From positions 1 through 40,126 of the forward strand of contig CAYSOF010000042.1 of assembly GCA_964432595.1 (NCBI GenBank): a stretch of DNA of 40,126 nucleotides. Reading direction: 5' to 3'. Position numbers and translations under genes: made by a program. The stretch comes from DASYLJ01 sp964432595. Its GTDB lineage: Bacteria; Desulfobacterota; Binatia; DP-6. Of this stretch, positions 15,902 to 23,897 are shown piece by piece (the first letter of the stretch is position 1; each line of letters begins with the position of its first letter). The notes under the pieces were generated by a model. The model made no database searches, was not told where the DNA came from, and saw only the letters and a program-made list of their open reading frames with translations.

Positions 15902-18160
15902 ATGACGACACTCCGCTCCTACGTCCGATCCGCTCCCCGAGACGCGCTGGCCGGCTTGGTGGTCTTCCTGGTCGCGGTGCCGCTCTGCCTCGGCATCGCG
16001 CTGGCCTCGGGTGCCCCGATCATCTCCGGCATCCTCACGGGGATCATCGGCGGCCTCGTCGTCGGCGTGCTGAGCGGATCGCACGTGAGTGTGTCGGGAC
16101 CCGCGGCCGGGCTCACCGCGGTGGTGCTGGCGCAGATCGAGAAGCTCGGCACCTTCGAAGCCTTCCTGCTGGCACTCTTCCTGAGCGGCCTCCTGCAGCT
16201 CGGCCTCGGCGCGCTGCGCGCCGGGCTCCTCGCCAACTACGTCCCGACGAACGTCATCAAGGGGCTGCTAGCCGCCATCGGCATCGTCCTCATCATGAAG
16301 CAGATTCCCCACCTCGTCGGGCACGACGCCGACTTCGAGGGGGAGACGTCGTTCATCCAGCCGAACGGCCAGACCACCTTCTCCGAGCTCGGCCTGCTCG
16401 GCGATTTCCTGCCCGGCGCGGCGCTGATCGGCTTCGCCTGCCTCGGGCTGCTCGTGTACTGGAATCGCTCGCGCCTGAAGCACAGCATCTTCCCCGCTCC
16501 GCTCGCCGCGGTGCTGCTCGGCGTCGGGATGAACGAGTTGATGGCGTTCGTCGGCTCCAGCTGGACGGTCGGCGTGAGCCATCTCGTCACGGTGCCCATC
16601 CTCGACGGGCAGAACGGGCTCGACGCCATCTTCCGCAGCCCGGCGTGGAGCGAGTGGGCAAACCCGATGATCTGGGTCTCCGCGCTCACGCTCGCGATCG
16701 TGGCGTCGCTCGAGACGCTCATCAATCTCGAAGCCACCGATCGCCTCGATCCGCTCAAGCGCACCTCGCCTCCGAACCGGGAGCTCTTCGCGCAAGGCGT
16801 CGGCAACGTCGTCGCAGGACTGGTCGGCGGCCTCCCCATGACGTCCGTGATCATCCGCAGCTCGGTCAACGCGCAGATGGGCGCACGCACCAAGACGTCC
16901 ACCGTGGTGCATGGCGTCCTGCTCGTCGTGAGCGTCTTCCTGCTGCCGCAGGCGCTGAACCGCATCCCGCTCGCCTCGCTCGCCGCCGTGCTGATCCTGA
17001 CCGGTTGGAAGCTCGCCCATCCGCGGCTGTTCGCGCAGATGTACTCCGAAGGCCGCACGCAGTTCCTGCCCTTCGTCTTCACGGTCGTGGCGATCGTGCT
17101 GACCGACCTGCTCGTCGGCGTGCTGATCGGACTCGGCGTGAGCTTCTGCTTCATCCTCTACTCCAACCTCCAGGGTGGCTTTCACCTGATTCGCGAGACG
17201 CACCTCGCGGGCGAGGTGATCCGGCTCGAGCTGGCGAGCCAGGTCAGCTTCCTGAACCGCGCTCGGCTTGCCACGTGTTTCGCTGACCTTCGCCCCGGCA
17301 GCCAGGTGGTGATCGACGCGCGCGACACCGACTACATCGACCCCGACATCCTGGCGCTCATCAGAGAATTTCGCGAAGAGCAGGCGCCCAATCGCGGCAT
17401 CGGCGTCAGCCTCGTCGGATTCCGTGACCGCTACGCCCTGCGCGACGAGATCCAGTACGTCGACGTCAGCACCCGCGACATCCAGGAGCAGCTCACGCCG
17501 GCTGCGGTCCTGCGTCTCCTGAAGGACGGCAACGCCCGCTTCATCAGCGGACGACGGCTGCACCGCGATCTCGTCCGTCAGGTCGACGCCACCGCAGACG
17601 GCCAGCACCCGGTCGCGGTCATACTGAGCTGCATCGATTCCCGCATCGCCACCGAGTTGATCTTCGACCTGGGCCTCGGCGACATCTTCAGCGTGCGACT
17701 CGCCGGCAACGTGGTCGACGAACGGGTGCTCGGCAGCATGGAATTCGCCTGTCGCTTGGCCGGCGCCAAGCTCATCCTCGTGCTCGGCCACACGCGGTGC
17801 GGCGCCGTCAAGGCCAGCTGCGACTTCGCGGCACGCGGCGTCGATCCGCTCGAGGCCACCGGCCTCACCAACCTCCCCGCGCTGACGGCGGACATCGGCG
17901 AGGCGGTGCGCATGGAGCCCAGCGCCGACGGCGAGCGCTCTGCGGCGAACGAAGCGTTCGTCGACCGCGTCGCGCACATCAACGTCGAGAACATGATGCA
18001 GTGCATCCGGCGGCAGAGCCCCGCGCTGCGACAGATGATCGACACCGGCGAGATCGGGCTCGAGGGTGCGATGTACGACGTCCGAACCGGGGTGACCGAG
18101 TTCTTCGGTCTGCCGTCGAACGAGCAGGTCGAGCTGCCGCGCGTCGTCGGCGAGCATTGA
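15902..18160 (+). CDS. SulP anion transporter fused to beta-carbonic anhydrase
   Basis: 752 residues. Residues 10 to about 420 are the SulP membrane domain with about 12 helices (DALAGLVVFLVAVPLCLGIALA, SGPAAGLTAVV, GLPMTSVIIRSSVNAQMGARTKTS, LILTGWKLA). A STAS-type cytoplasmic domain follows (about 430-520, QVVIDARDTDYIDPDILALI). From about 535 comes a beta-class carbonic anhydrase with all zinc and catalytic residues: C577-I-D579-S-R581 and H630-T-R-C633-G. Known SulP-carbonic anhydrase fusions are thought to import bicarbonate and interconvert it with CO2 at the inner membrane. Start chosen by AAGGGAAG ten bases before ATG. The anhydrase keeps both Zn-Cys, the Zn-His and the Asp-Arg dyad, so it should be active. 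No carboxysome or Calvin-cycle gene is in the window. Confidence 0.93.
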   Translation: MTTLRSYVRSAPRDALAGLVVFLVAVPLCLGIALASGAPIISGILTGIIGGLVVGVLSGSHVSVSGPAAGLTAVVLAQIEKLGTFEAFLLALFLSGLLQLGLGALRAGLLANYVPTNVIKGLLAAIGIVLIMKQIPHLVGHDADFEGETSFIQPNGQTTFSELGLLGDFLPGAALIGFACLGLLVYWNRSRLKHSIFPAPLAAVLLGVGMNELMAFVGSSWTVGVSHLVTVPILDGQNGLDAIFRSPAWSEWANPMIWVSALTLAIVASLETLINLEATDRLDPLKRTSPPNRELFAQGVGNVVAGLVGGLPMTSVIIRSSVNAQMGARTKTSTVVHGVLLVVSVFLLPQALNRIPLASLAAVLILTGWKLAHPRLFAQMYSEGRTQFLPFVFTVVAIVLTDLLVGVLIGLGVSFCFILYSNLQGGFHLIRETHLAGEVIRLELASQVSFLNRARLATCFADLRPGSQVVIDARDTDYIDPDILALIREFREEQAPNRGIGVSLVGFRDRYALRDEIQYVDVSTRDIQEQLTPAAVLRLLKDGNARFISGRRLHRDLVRQVDATADGQHPVAVILSCIDSRIATELIFDLGLGDIFSVRLAGNVVDERVLGSMEFACRLAGAKLILVLGHTRCGAVKASCDFAARGVDPLEATGLTNLPALTADIGEAVRMEPSADGERSAANEAFVDRVAHINVENMMQCIRRQSPALRQMIDTGEIGLEGAMYDVRTGVTEFFGLPSNEQVELPRVVGEH

Positions 18161-18339
18161 GCAGCCGAGCGGCACGCGCTCTCGATGCGCTGCTGCCGGC
18201 GGATTGAGCACTGCTCGCCCACCAGGCAGCCGGATTCGAGATTTCGCTTGGAAATCGCGAGGGGGGCCTGGTACCCGCCTTGCTCTCGCTGTCCTCGGAC
18301 GCCGCGGCCCCATCGAAGGGCGGGCGCACGAGGTCAACG

Positions 18340-18630
18340 ATGCGATTCTCGACTCACGCCGCCCTCTCGCTCTCGCTGCTGCTGATGGCCGGTGGCCCTG
18401 CCGATGCGAGCAACCCCTCGCCTGATCCCGGTGTGGTAGCCCGCTGCCCCGAATACGGCGCCCACCTGCAGAAGGCACAGGAGGCGATCGCCCGCGGTGA
18501 GCGCGCATCCGCCGTCGCGATCCTTCGCGACGCGATGAGCATCCTCAGGCGGTGCGAGGAGGACACCGCGGCACGCGGCGTCCTCCTCGGGCATGCCGCC
18601 CCGCCGGCGGCCGCGGCCCGCGCTACCTGA
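18340..18630 (+). CDS. Small exported hypothetical protein
   Basis: 96 residues, unrecognised. Signal peptide about 1-23 (MRFSTHAALSLSLLLMAGGPADAS), then a short helical region with two Cys (VVARCPEYGAHLQKAQEAIARGE, LRDAMSILRRCEED) that could form a disulfide-linked hairpin, and an Ala-rich tail. AGG lies six bases before the ATG. Its 3' end overlaps the convergent 93-residue gene by eight bases. It follows the transporter gene by 179 bases. Confidence 0.6.
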   Translation: MRFSTHAALSLSLLLMAGGPADASNPSPDPGVVARCPEYGAHLQKAQEAIARGERASAVAILRDAMSILRRCEEDTAARGVLLGHAAPPAAAARAT

Positions 18631-18904
18631 CGTGGCCGGGGGCGGGATCGAGCGCAGACGGGTTGACGCTCTCGCCGCGCTCGAGCGCGTCGATGACACG
18701 TTGCAGGCGATCGGCTTCACGCTTGAACTCGCCGGCCCTGGCGGGCTTCGTATCCCGGGCCCGCGCTTCCAGGCGCTGTTGACGGCCCCGGAGCGCGGAG
18801 AGGTCCTTGTCGGTCACCGTCTCCGTTGCGCTGACTGGACTCCCTGCGAATGCCGCCCCGATCACGGCGGCGGCGAGGATTCTGAGTGCTCGTTGCATTG
18901 CCAC
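18623..18904 (-). CDS. Small exported coiled-coil hypothetical protein
   Basis: 93 residues, unrecognised. Signal peptide (MQRALRILAAAVIGAAFAGSPVSA), then a single Lys/Arg/Glu-rich amphipathic helix (DLSALRGRQQRLEARARD, GEFKREADRLQRVIDALERGE). I choose the GTG at 18902-18904 because GGAGG sits eight bases before it; an ATG two codons on is the alternative. It probably forms an operon with the 165-residue gene, which ends 73 bases upstream, with a strong hairpin between them. Confidence 0.6.
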   Translation of the reverse strand: MAMQRALRILAAAVIGAAFAGSPVSATETVTDKDLSALRGRQQRLEARARDTKPARAGEFKREADRLQRVIDALERGESVNPSALDPAPGHVR

Positions 18905-18946
18905 GATTCGAACCTCCACAAGGCTTGATGAACTGATGTGATCTCG

Positions 18947-18974
18947 GCGCGCGGCAGACTGGTTCGCCGCGCGC
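18947..18974 (-). terminator. GC-rich hairpin between two small exported-protein genes
   Basis: GCGCGCGGC (18947-18955) pairs perfectly with GCCGCGCGC (18966-18974) over a ten-base loop, just after the stop of the 165-residue gene. There is no T-run, so it could reduce read-through, protect the upstream message from decay, or simply reflect high GC. Confidence 0.4.
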
Positions 18975-18977
18975 GCC

Positions 18978-19475
18978 CTAGCAGCGGCTCGGCGAGCCGC
19001 GCTCGACGATCGACTCCACCCGGCTCGCCAAGCGACGAGCCAGGCGCTCGAGCCGATCTCCGCGCCGCGTCGTCTCGGCAGCAGCGCGCGCCTCGACGTC
19101 GAACGTGACGAGCTCGTCGGATCCGCCGCGCACCGTCACCTTCGCCTGGATGGCGTCGAGCTGGCCGGCTGCGCTGATCCGATGGGGTCGTGCCGCCCGG
19201 CCGGTCGCCGACCACGGCACGGGGCGCATCGAGTAGCCGGTGACTTCGACGTTCACCTCCGGCGCACACGTGGCCGCAGCCCTCCGCTCCGCCAGCCGTT
19301 CGCTGACGGCGCGCGCGATGCGCTCGAGGCCGTCGAAGCGCTCGAACGTCGATCGCGCCTGCATGGGCATGTCGCGAGCCAGCTCGACCTGGACGTCGGC
19401 GGCGTCGGTCGCGCTTCCGGCGACGAAAAGGCTGCCGAGGACGACGGCGCCGACTAGGTGCTTTCCACGCTGCAT
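18978..19475 (-). CDS. Exported hypothetical protein
   Basis: 165 residues, unrecognised. Signal peptide about 1-25 (MQRGKHLVGAVVLGSLFVAGSATDAA), then an Arg/Ala-rich soluble region with helices rich in ER pairs (FERFDGLERIARAVSERLAERRAA, DRLERLARRLASRVESIVERG) around a central strand segment (EVNVEVTGYSMRP, LDAIQAKVTVRGG). One Cys in the centre and one as the last residue could form a disulfide. A strong ribosome-binding site (AAGGAGG, seven bases before ATG) fixes the start. Divergent from the LysR-type regulator, with an inverted repeat between them, so it may be a target of that regulator. Confidence 0.6.
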   Translation of the reverse strand: MQRGKHLVGAVVLGSLFVAGSATDAADVQVELARDMPMQARSTFERFDGLERIARAVSERLAERRAAATCAPEVNVEVTGYSMRPVPWSATGRAARPHRISAAGQLDAIQAKVTVRGGSDELVTFDVEARAAAETTRRGDRLERLARRLASRVESIVERGSPSRC

Positions 19476-19521
19476 CACGGGTCCTCCTTCATCGCTTTCG
19501 CTAGAGGTAACGCGTGGTACA

Positions 19522-19538
19522 TTGGTCGACAAGACCAA
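19522..19538. promoter_or_regulatory. Inverted repeat, likely operator between divergent genes
   Basis: TTGGTC (19522-19527) and GACCAA (19533-19538) are perfect inverted half-sites around five bases. The site lies 33 bases before the ATG of the LysR-type regulator and 47 bases before the divergent exported-protein gene, the place where LysR regulators usually bind for self-control. That it is the NhaR-like protein's site is inference. Confidence 0.5.
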
Positions 19539-19570
19539 CGTTTGGAACGGATGAGGTAGGAAATATCTTC

Positions 19571-20494
19571 ATGTCGAACCTACCGGCTCTCAGTGCGCTG
19601 AACCTCAATCACCTCTTCTATTTCTGGGTCGTGACGCGCGAAGGCAGCATCACCGGCGCCAGCCGGGCCCTCGGCCTCACGCATCCCACCGTCAGCGGAC
19701 AGGTGCATGCTCTCGAGCGCGCACTCGGTCAGCCCTTGCTCGTGCGCCGCGGACGAACGGTCGCGCTCACGCCGGCGGGCGAAGTCGTGAAGACCTATGC
19801 CGATTCGATCATGTCGCTCGGCGCCGACCTCGTCGACGTGCTTGCTTCGCATCGCCCCGGCGCACCGCTGCGTCTGGCCGTCGGCGTGTCCAACGCGGTT
19901 CCGAAGCCGATCGCGCGCTCGCTGCTCGAGCCGGCGCTCATGATGGAGCAGCCGATCCGGCTGGTCTGCCGTGACGACCGTCCGGAGCGCCTCATGGCGG
20001 CGCTCGCCGCCAACGAGCTCGACCTCGTCCTCACCGACGCACCGCTGCCGCCGAGGTCGTCGATCCGCGCCTTCAACCACGTGCTCGGGGAATCCGACGT
20101 CTCGTTCTTCGCCCACGAGACGCTGGCGTCACAGCTGCAGCCCGGCTTTCCGCGCTCGCTCGACGGCGCGCCGGTCCTGCTCCCGACCGACGACACGACG
20201 CTGCGACGGGCGCTCGACGCGTGGTTCCTGGCCGAGAACCTGCGACCCCACGTCGTCGCCGAGATCGAGGATGCGGCGCTGCTCAACGTCTTCGCCCAGC
20301 GCGGTCTCGGAGCGTTCGCGGCGCCGTCGATCATCGAACCGGCGCTCTTCGCGCAGGTCAAGGCCGTGCCCATCGGACGCGTGTTGACGCTGCGCGAGAC
20401 GTTCTACGCCATCTCGGCGGAACGCCGGCTACAAAATCCCGCCGTCATCGCCATCCGCGAAGCGGCGCGGACGTCGCTCTTCGCCCGCATGTGA
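19571..20494 (+). CDS. LysR-family transcriptional regulator, NhaR-like
   Basis: 307 residues. N-terminal winged helix (about 8-70): LNLNHLFYFWVVTREGSITGASRALGLTHPTVSGQVHALE-type text and LVRRGRTVALTPAGEVV; the NHLFYFW start is characteristic of NhaR rather than general LysR proteins. The effector domain (about 95-300) holds VGVSNAVPKPIARSLLEPAL, DLVLTDAPLPP, EIEDAALLNVFAQRGLGAFAAPS and AISAERRLQNPAVIAI, which run parallel to E. coli NhaR. In E. coli NhaR senses Na+ and activates nhaA and osmC; no antiporter is in this window, so the target is open. Start chosen at the ATG eleven bases after AGGA. A porin gene follows on the same strand after 177 bases. Confidence 0.87.
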   Translation: MSNLPALSALNLNHLFYFWVVTREGSITGASRALGLTHPTVSGQVHALERALGQPLLVRRGRTVALTPAGEVVKTYADSIMSLGADLVDVLASHRPGAPLRLAVGVSNAVPKPIARSLLEPALMMEQPIRLVCRDDRPERLMAALAANELDLVLTDAPLPPRSSIRAFNHVLGESDVSFFAHETLASQLQPGFPRSLDGAPVLLPTDDTTLRRALDAWFLAENLRPHVVAEIEDAALLNVFAQRGLGAFAAPSIIEPALFAQVKAVPIGRVLTLRETFYAISAERRLQNPAVIAIREAARTSLFARM

Positions 20495-20559
20495 TCCGTC
20501 CGGCGTCGCCTGCGAAGGCGTCGTCGCGTGGCCCGCCGAGGGCATTCCCGTAACACAAA

Positions 20560-20574
20560 CGTCACATGATGACG
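20560..20574. promoter_or_regulatory. Inverted repeat upstream of the phosphate-type porin
   Basis: CGTCA (20560-20564) and TGACG (20570-20574) flank five bases. It lies about 98 bases before the porin ATG, and a Pho-box-like element follows 16 bases later. A role as regulator site is plausible; the binding protein is unknown. Confidence 0.35.
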
Positions 20575-20590
20575 GCAAAGGACGAAACAG

Positions 20591-20608
20591 ATGAAGCATT
20601 CATGACAT
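20591..20608 (-). promoter_or_regulatory. Pho-box-like element upstream of the porin
   Basis: On the minus strand these 18 bases read ATGTCATGAATGCTTCAT and match 13 of 18 positions of the E. coli Pho-box consensus (two direct TGTCA-type repeats in 11-base register). The downstream gene encodes a phosphate-selective-type porin, which makes PhoB control attractive, but Pho boxes normally read in the direction of the gene and this one is reversed. Confidence 0.3.
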
Positions 20609-20671
20609 CACGCGCGCAGTGGCGTTGCAGTCTTGTGGCAGTAGTTCGTCAGGTGTTACCCGCCCGCACGC

Positions 20672-22198
20672 ATGGATGCGCTGGCTACACGAAGAGGCGT
20701 TGGCGACACGACGGATCGTAGCGACGGCCGACGTCACACGGGGAGAGCGACACGTCACGCGCTCGTCGTGATGCTCGCGCTCCAGCTCGCCGTCGCCCCC
20801 GTGATGGCGCAGAGCGGCGGCGGCGCGATCGAGCTGTACGTGAACGAGGAATCCGGGCAGGTCTTCACGAAGCCCGGGCCCGGACGCGTCCCGCTCGGGA
20901 CCTTCAAGCGAGTGGAGGACGAGCCGGCGCCCGCGACGGGCGTCCCCGCGCCGGCTCGCCCCGCCGGCGATCCGACCGCCGCGCCGGTGGAAGCGAAGGC
21001 GCCGGCCCCGGAAGCGGACAAGAAGGACGACGTCGACGAGACCGTCCTCAACAAGGCCCTGCACAAGGCGCTCGCCTCGAAATGGTACGAGCGCCTCTCG
21101 CTGCGCGGCTACACGCAGTTCCGCTACACGGCGCTGCTCGCCAACGAGAGCGACGCCGAGTGGTTCCATCCCGCCGACCGGTCGGTGGCGGACGGCGCCG
21201 GCTTCTTCATCCGTCGTGCCCGCTTGATCCTCTCGGGCGACGTCAGCGACCACATCTACGTCTACCTCCAGCCCGACTTCAACGCGCTGCCGGCCGACGG
21301 CGACTTCTCCGTGCAGCTGCGTGATGCCTACACCGACATCTCCATCGACCAGGAGAAGGAGTTCCGCTTCCGCGTCGGGCAATCGAAAGTTCCCTTCGGC
21401 TGGGTGAACATGCAGTCGAGCCAGAACCGCCTCCCGCTCGAGCGACCCGAAGCCCTCAACTCGGCGGTGGAGGGCGAGCGTGACGTCGGCGTCTTCTTCT
21501 ACTGGGCGCCCGCCAAGATTCGCGAGCGTCTCCGCTACCTCGTCAGCAGCGGGCTGAAGGGCTCGGGTGACTACGGCGTCTTCGCGCTCGGCGCGTACAA
21601 CGGCCAGGGTCTGAACCGCCTCGACACCAACAACGACGTCTACGTCGTCAGCCGACTGAGCTATCCCTTCCAGTTCGCGAACGGCCAGTTCTTGGAGCCG
21701 GGCATCCAGGGGTACTGGGGACGTTTCATGCCACGCACCTCGGCGATCGGCGATTCGGAGATCACCCCGACGTTCGGCAGCAGCGGCGTGCTCGACCGCC
21801 GACTCGCCGTCTCGGCCGTGCTGTATCCGCAGCCGTTCGGCCTGGAGACGGAGTGGGTCGTCGGCGAGGGTCCCGAGCTGGTCGACGACCGGCGCATCGA
21901 GTCGAAGTCTCTCTGGGGCGGATACGTCCAGGGCTTCTATCAGTGGAAGTCGCCGTGGGGCGTCGTGAATCCGTTCGTGCGCTGGCAGTACTTCGACGGC
22001 GGCCGCAAGTTCGGCCGCAACGCGCCGCACGTGAGGTTGAACGAGTGGGACTTCGGGATCGAGTACGCGGTGCTACCGCAGCTCGAGTTCACGGTCGACT
22101 ACGCCTACACCCCGAGGCGAACGAACTCGCGCGACTACCCCTATCTCGACATCGTGGACGGCTCTCGCATCGGCCTGCAGGTCCAGTGGAACTATTGA
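20672..22198 (+). CDS. Phosphate-selective-type porin (OprO/OprP family)
   Basis: 508 residues. The N-terminus carries a hydrophilic 28-residue lead before the hydrophobic signal (ALVVMLALQLAVAPVMAQ), so the true start could be further downstream, but no better codon with a ribosome-binding site is visible. A Pro/Ala linker with a possible short coiled segment follows (about 85-140), then the 16-strand-type barrel: LRGYTQFRYTALL, FFIRRARLILSGDVSDHIYVYLQPDF, LRDAYTDI, RFRVGQSKVPFGWVN, ERDVGVFFYW, FALGAYNGQGLNR and the terminal GLQVQWNY. These blocks match the porin O/P family. Anion specificity is known only for a few members, so phosphate is a guess here. It may be regulated by the upstream motifs at 20560-20608. 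Confidence 0.87.
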   Translation: MDALATRRGVGDTTDRSDGRRHTGRATRHALVVMLALQLAVAPVMAQSGGGAIELYVNEESGQVFTKPGPGRVPLGTFKRVEDEPAPATGVPAPARPAGDPTAAPVEAKAPAPEADKKDDVDETVLNKALHKALASKWYERLSLRGYTQFRYTALLANESDAEWFHPADRSVADGAGFFIRRARLILSGDVSDHIYVYLQPDFNALPADGDFSVQLRDAYTDISIDQEKEFRFRVGQSKVPFGWVNMQSSQNRLPLERPEALNSAVEGERDVGVFFYWAPAKIRERLRYLVSSGLKGSGDYGVFALGAYNGQGLNRLDTNNDVYVVSRLSYPFQFANGQFLEPGIQGYWGRFMPRTSAIGDSEITPTFGSSGVLDRRLAVSAVLYPQPFGLETEWVVGEGPELVDDRRIESKSLWGGYVQGFYQWKSPWGVVNPFVRWQYFDGGRKFGRNAPHVRLNEWDFGIEYAVLPQLEFTVDYAYTPRRTNSRDYPYLDIVDGSRIGLQVQWNY

Positions 22199-22276
22199 CG
22201 AGCTGACCGAGAGCTCGGACAGCGCCGGCTTCCGAGCTTTGCCCACGCTGGGAGCGTGTGTTAGGCCTTGCCGGTC

Positions 22277-22993
22277 ATGTCCGAGCCGGCCCTCGAGGTC
22301 GATCTCGAGGCCGCCAACCTCGAGCTGGAGAACGCCTCGCCCGAGGCCATCCTGGCGTGGACGTGGAGCCGCTTCCAGCCGAACGCCATCCTGACGTGCT
22401 CGTTCCAGCACGACGGCGTGGTGCTCGCGCACATGCTGCGCTCGATCGCGCCCGAGGTGCCCGTCGTGTTCGTCGACACCGGGTTCCACTTCCCGGAGAC
22501 GCTGGCCTATCGCGACGAGATCAAGCGCCGCTTCGGCATCACGCTGGTGGAGCTGCAACCCATCATGCCGCGCGCCCAATTCGCCGAGCGGCACGGGCTC
22601 GACCTGTATGCGCGCAACCCCGACCTGTGCTGCCACATCAACAAGGTGGAGCCGCTGAAGCGCTTTCTTCCCGGCGTCCGTGCGTGGATCAACGGCCGGC
22701 GGCGCGACCAGGCGACCACCCGGCAAAGCCTCCGCGTGGTCGAGGCGTTCCAGGGCGGGCTCTGCAAGGTCAACCCGATGGCATCCTGGAGCTCGCGCGA
22801 CACCTTCTACTACATGGAGAAGCACGGGATTCCGACGCACCCCCTGTTCGACCAGGGCTACGCGAGCATCGGCTGTGCGCCGTGTACCCGCCCCGTCATG
22901 CCGGGTGAGAACGAGCGCGACGGGCGCTGGGCGGGCCAATCGAAGACCGAGTGCGGCCTGCACACGTTCCTCGAGCCCGACACCAAGCCCTAG
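22277..22993 (+). CDS. cysH: Assimilatory adenylyl-sulfate (APS/PAPS) reductase
   Basis: 238 residues. PAPS-reductase family: ILTCSFQHDGVVLAHML is the substrate phosphate loop, FVDTGFHFPET the adenosine site, INGRRRDQATTRQ the Arg-rich sulfate site, and KTECGLH holds the catalytic Cys (about 226). It also has the cysteine pairs C118-C119 and C200-x2-C203 that bind a 4Fe-4S cluster, so it is the Fe-S type that prefers APS rather than the cluster-less E. coli PAPS type. It reduces activated sulfate to sulfite using thioredoxin. ATP sulfurylase and sulfite reductase are not in the window. The ATG at 22277 is preferred to a TTG three codons upstream. Its end overlaps the convergent hydrolase by four bases. 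Confidence 0.92.
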   Translation: MSEPALEVDLEAANLELENASPEAILAWTWSRFQPNAILTCSFQHDGVVLAHMLRSIAPEVPVVFVDTGFHFPETLAYRDEIKRRFGITLVELQPIMPRAQFAERHGLDLYARNPDLCCHINKVEPLKRFLPGVRAWINGRRRDQATTRQSLRVVEAFQGGLCKVNPMASWSSRDTFYYMEKHGIPTHPLFDQGYASIGCAPCTRPVMPGENERDGRWAGQSKTECGLHTFLEPDTKP

Positions 22994-23760
22994 CTGCTGT
23001 CCTCGTCGGCCTCCCGCTCGGCCATCGCCTCGGCGTACAGGTCGAGCAGCCCCTCGCCGAGACGTCGCACCAGCCAGCGGTGGAGCAGGCCACCGGTCGC
23101 CTGCAAATGGGCGTCGGCGATGAGCCAGTGTCCCGCCGACGGGATCACCTGATGCTCGGCGCCCATCGCGGCGGCCAGCGAGGCCGTCGTCACGCATGGG
23201 GCCAGCGGGTCGTTGCCGCCCGCCACGACGAGGGCGGGCGCGCCCGGCGCCGGGGTCCCGACGCCACGGGCACGCATCACGTCGAGCAGTGCTTCACGGT
23301 CGTCCGGCCCGAGCATCGCCGCGGTCCGTCGCGAAAGTCCGCCATAGACGTCGCCGTCGCCCGGCGGGCGGATCGCACCGCCCCACAGAAGGTCGACGAT
23401 CGTCCCGAGCCGCCATCCGAGCCGGCGAACGGGGATCGAGCCGGCGCCCACCGGCGCCACGAGGACGAGGGCGGCCGGCGGCGTCCGGCGCGCCGCTTCG
23501 AGGGCGACGATCGCGCCGAACCCGTGCCCGATCAGTACCGGCGGGGACGGCTGTCGCGCCGCCTGGTCGGCGACGGCAATCGCCCGTGCCGCGATGCCGC
23601 CCTCGAGCCCCCGCAGGCCCAGGACGGCGCCCTCCCATCCACGGTGCCCGAGGAACCCGGACATCGCCGACCAGGTCTCCGCATCCGCCCACAGGTCGGG
23701 GATCAGCAGGAGCGGCGACGCATAGCGCCCGCTCTCGGCCCGGATCGGAACCACGCGCAC
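22990..23760 (-). CDS. Alpha/beta-hydrolase-fold protein lacking the nucleophile Ser
   Basis: 256 residues from a GTG start. The fold is clear: LLLIPDLWADAETWSAMSGFL near the oxyanion strand, the nucleophile-elbow block PVLIGHGFGAIVALEAA at about 75-90, the acid block LVVAGGNDPLAP and the His block SAGHW. The elbow reads G-H-G-F-G, so Gly80 sits where Ser, Asp or Cys is required. The codon is GGG and the surrounding frame is intact, so it is not a frameshift. The protein probably has a non-hydrolytic role or uses another residue. Convergent with cysH, and separated from the upstream Lys-rich peptide gene by a terminator, so it is likely transcribed alone; no clear promoter is seen in the few bases between. 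Confidence 0.8.
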   Translation of the reverse strand: MRVVPIRAESGRYASPLLLIPDLWADAETWSAMSGFLGHRGWEGAVLGLRGLEGGIAARAIAVADQAARQPSPPVLIGHGFGAIVALEAARRTPPAALVLVAPVGAGSIPVRRLGWRLGTIVDLLWGGAIRPPGDGDVYGGLSRRTAAMLGPDDREALLDVMRARGVGTPAPGAPALVVAGGNDPLAPCVTTASLAAAMGAEHQVIPSAGHWLIADAHLQATGGLLHRWLVRRLGEGLLDLYAEAMAEREADEDSS

Positions 23761-23777
23761 GACGCAGTTCTACAACG

Positions 23778-23810
23778 AAAAAGGCCCCCGGCTGGAAACC
23801 GAAGGGCCTT
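23778..23810 (-). terminator. Intrinsic terminator on the minus strand
   Basis: On the minus strand AAGGCCC (23810 to 23804) pairs with GGGCCTT (23787 to 23781) over a 16-base loop, followed by further T (to 23778). It would end transcription from the Lys-rich peptide gene just before the hydrolase start. The reverse strand lacks a clean T-run. Confidence 0.65.
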
Positions 23811-23814
23811 CTCG

Positions 23815-23832
23815 GGGCCCCCGTGGGGGCCC
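23815..23832. repeat. Very GC-rich perfect hairpin
   Basis: GGGCCCC (23815-23821) pairs with GGGGCCC (23826-23832) around a four-base loop. It stands four bases upstream, on the minus strand, of the terminator at 23778-23810, so the two may act as a tandem stop or 3'-end protector for the peptide transcript. Confidence 0.5.
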
Positions 23833-23897
23833 ACTCTCGCCTGAGAAGAAAACGCGTCTACTTCTTGGTGTTACGTGCCTAGCTGATGAAACCGGAC

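Noticed and set aside
20672..22198. Firm assignment to phosphate uptake
   Set aside because: No pst, phoB or phosphatase gene is near and the Pho-box-like site is reversed, so specificity is left open.
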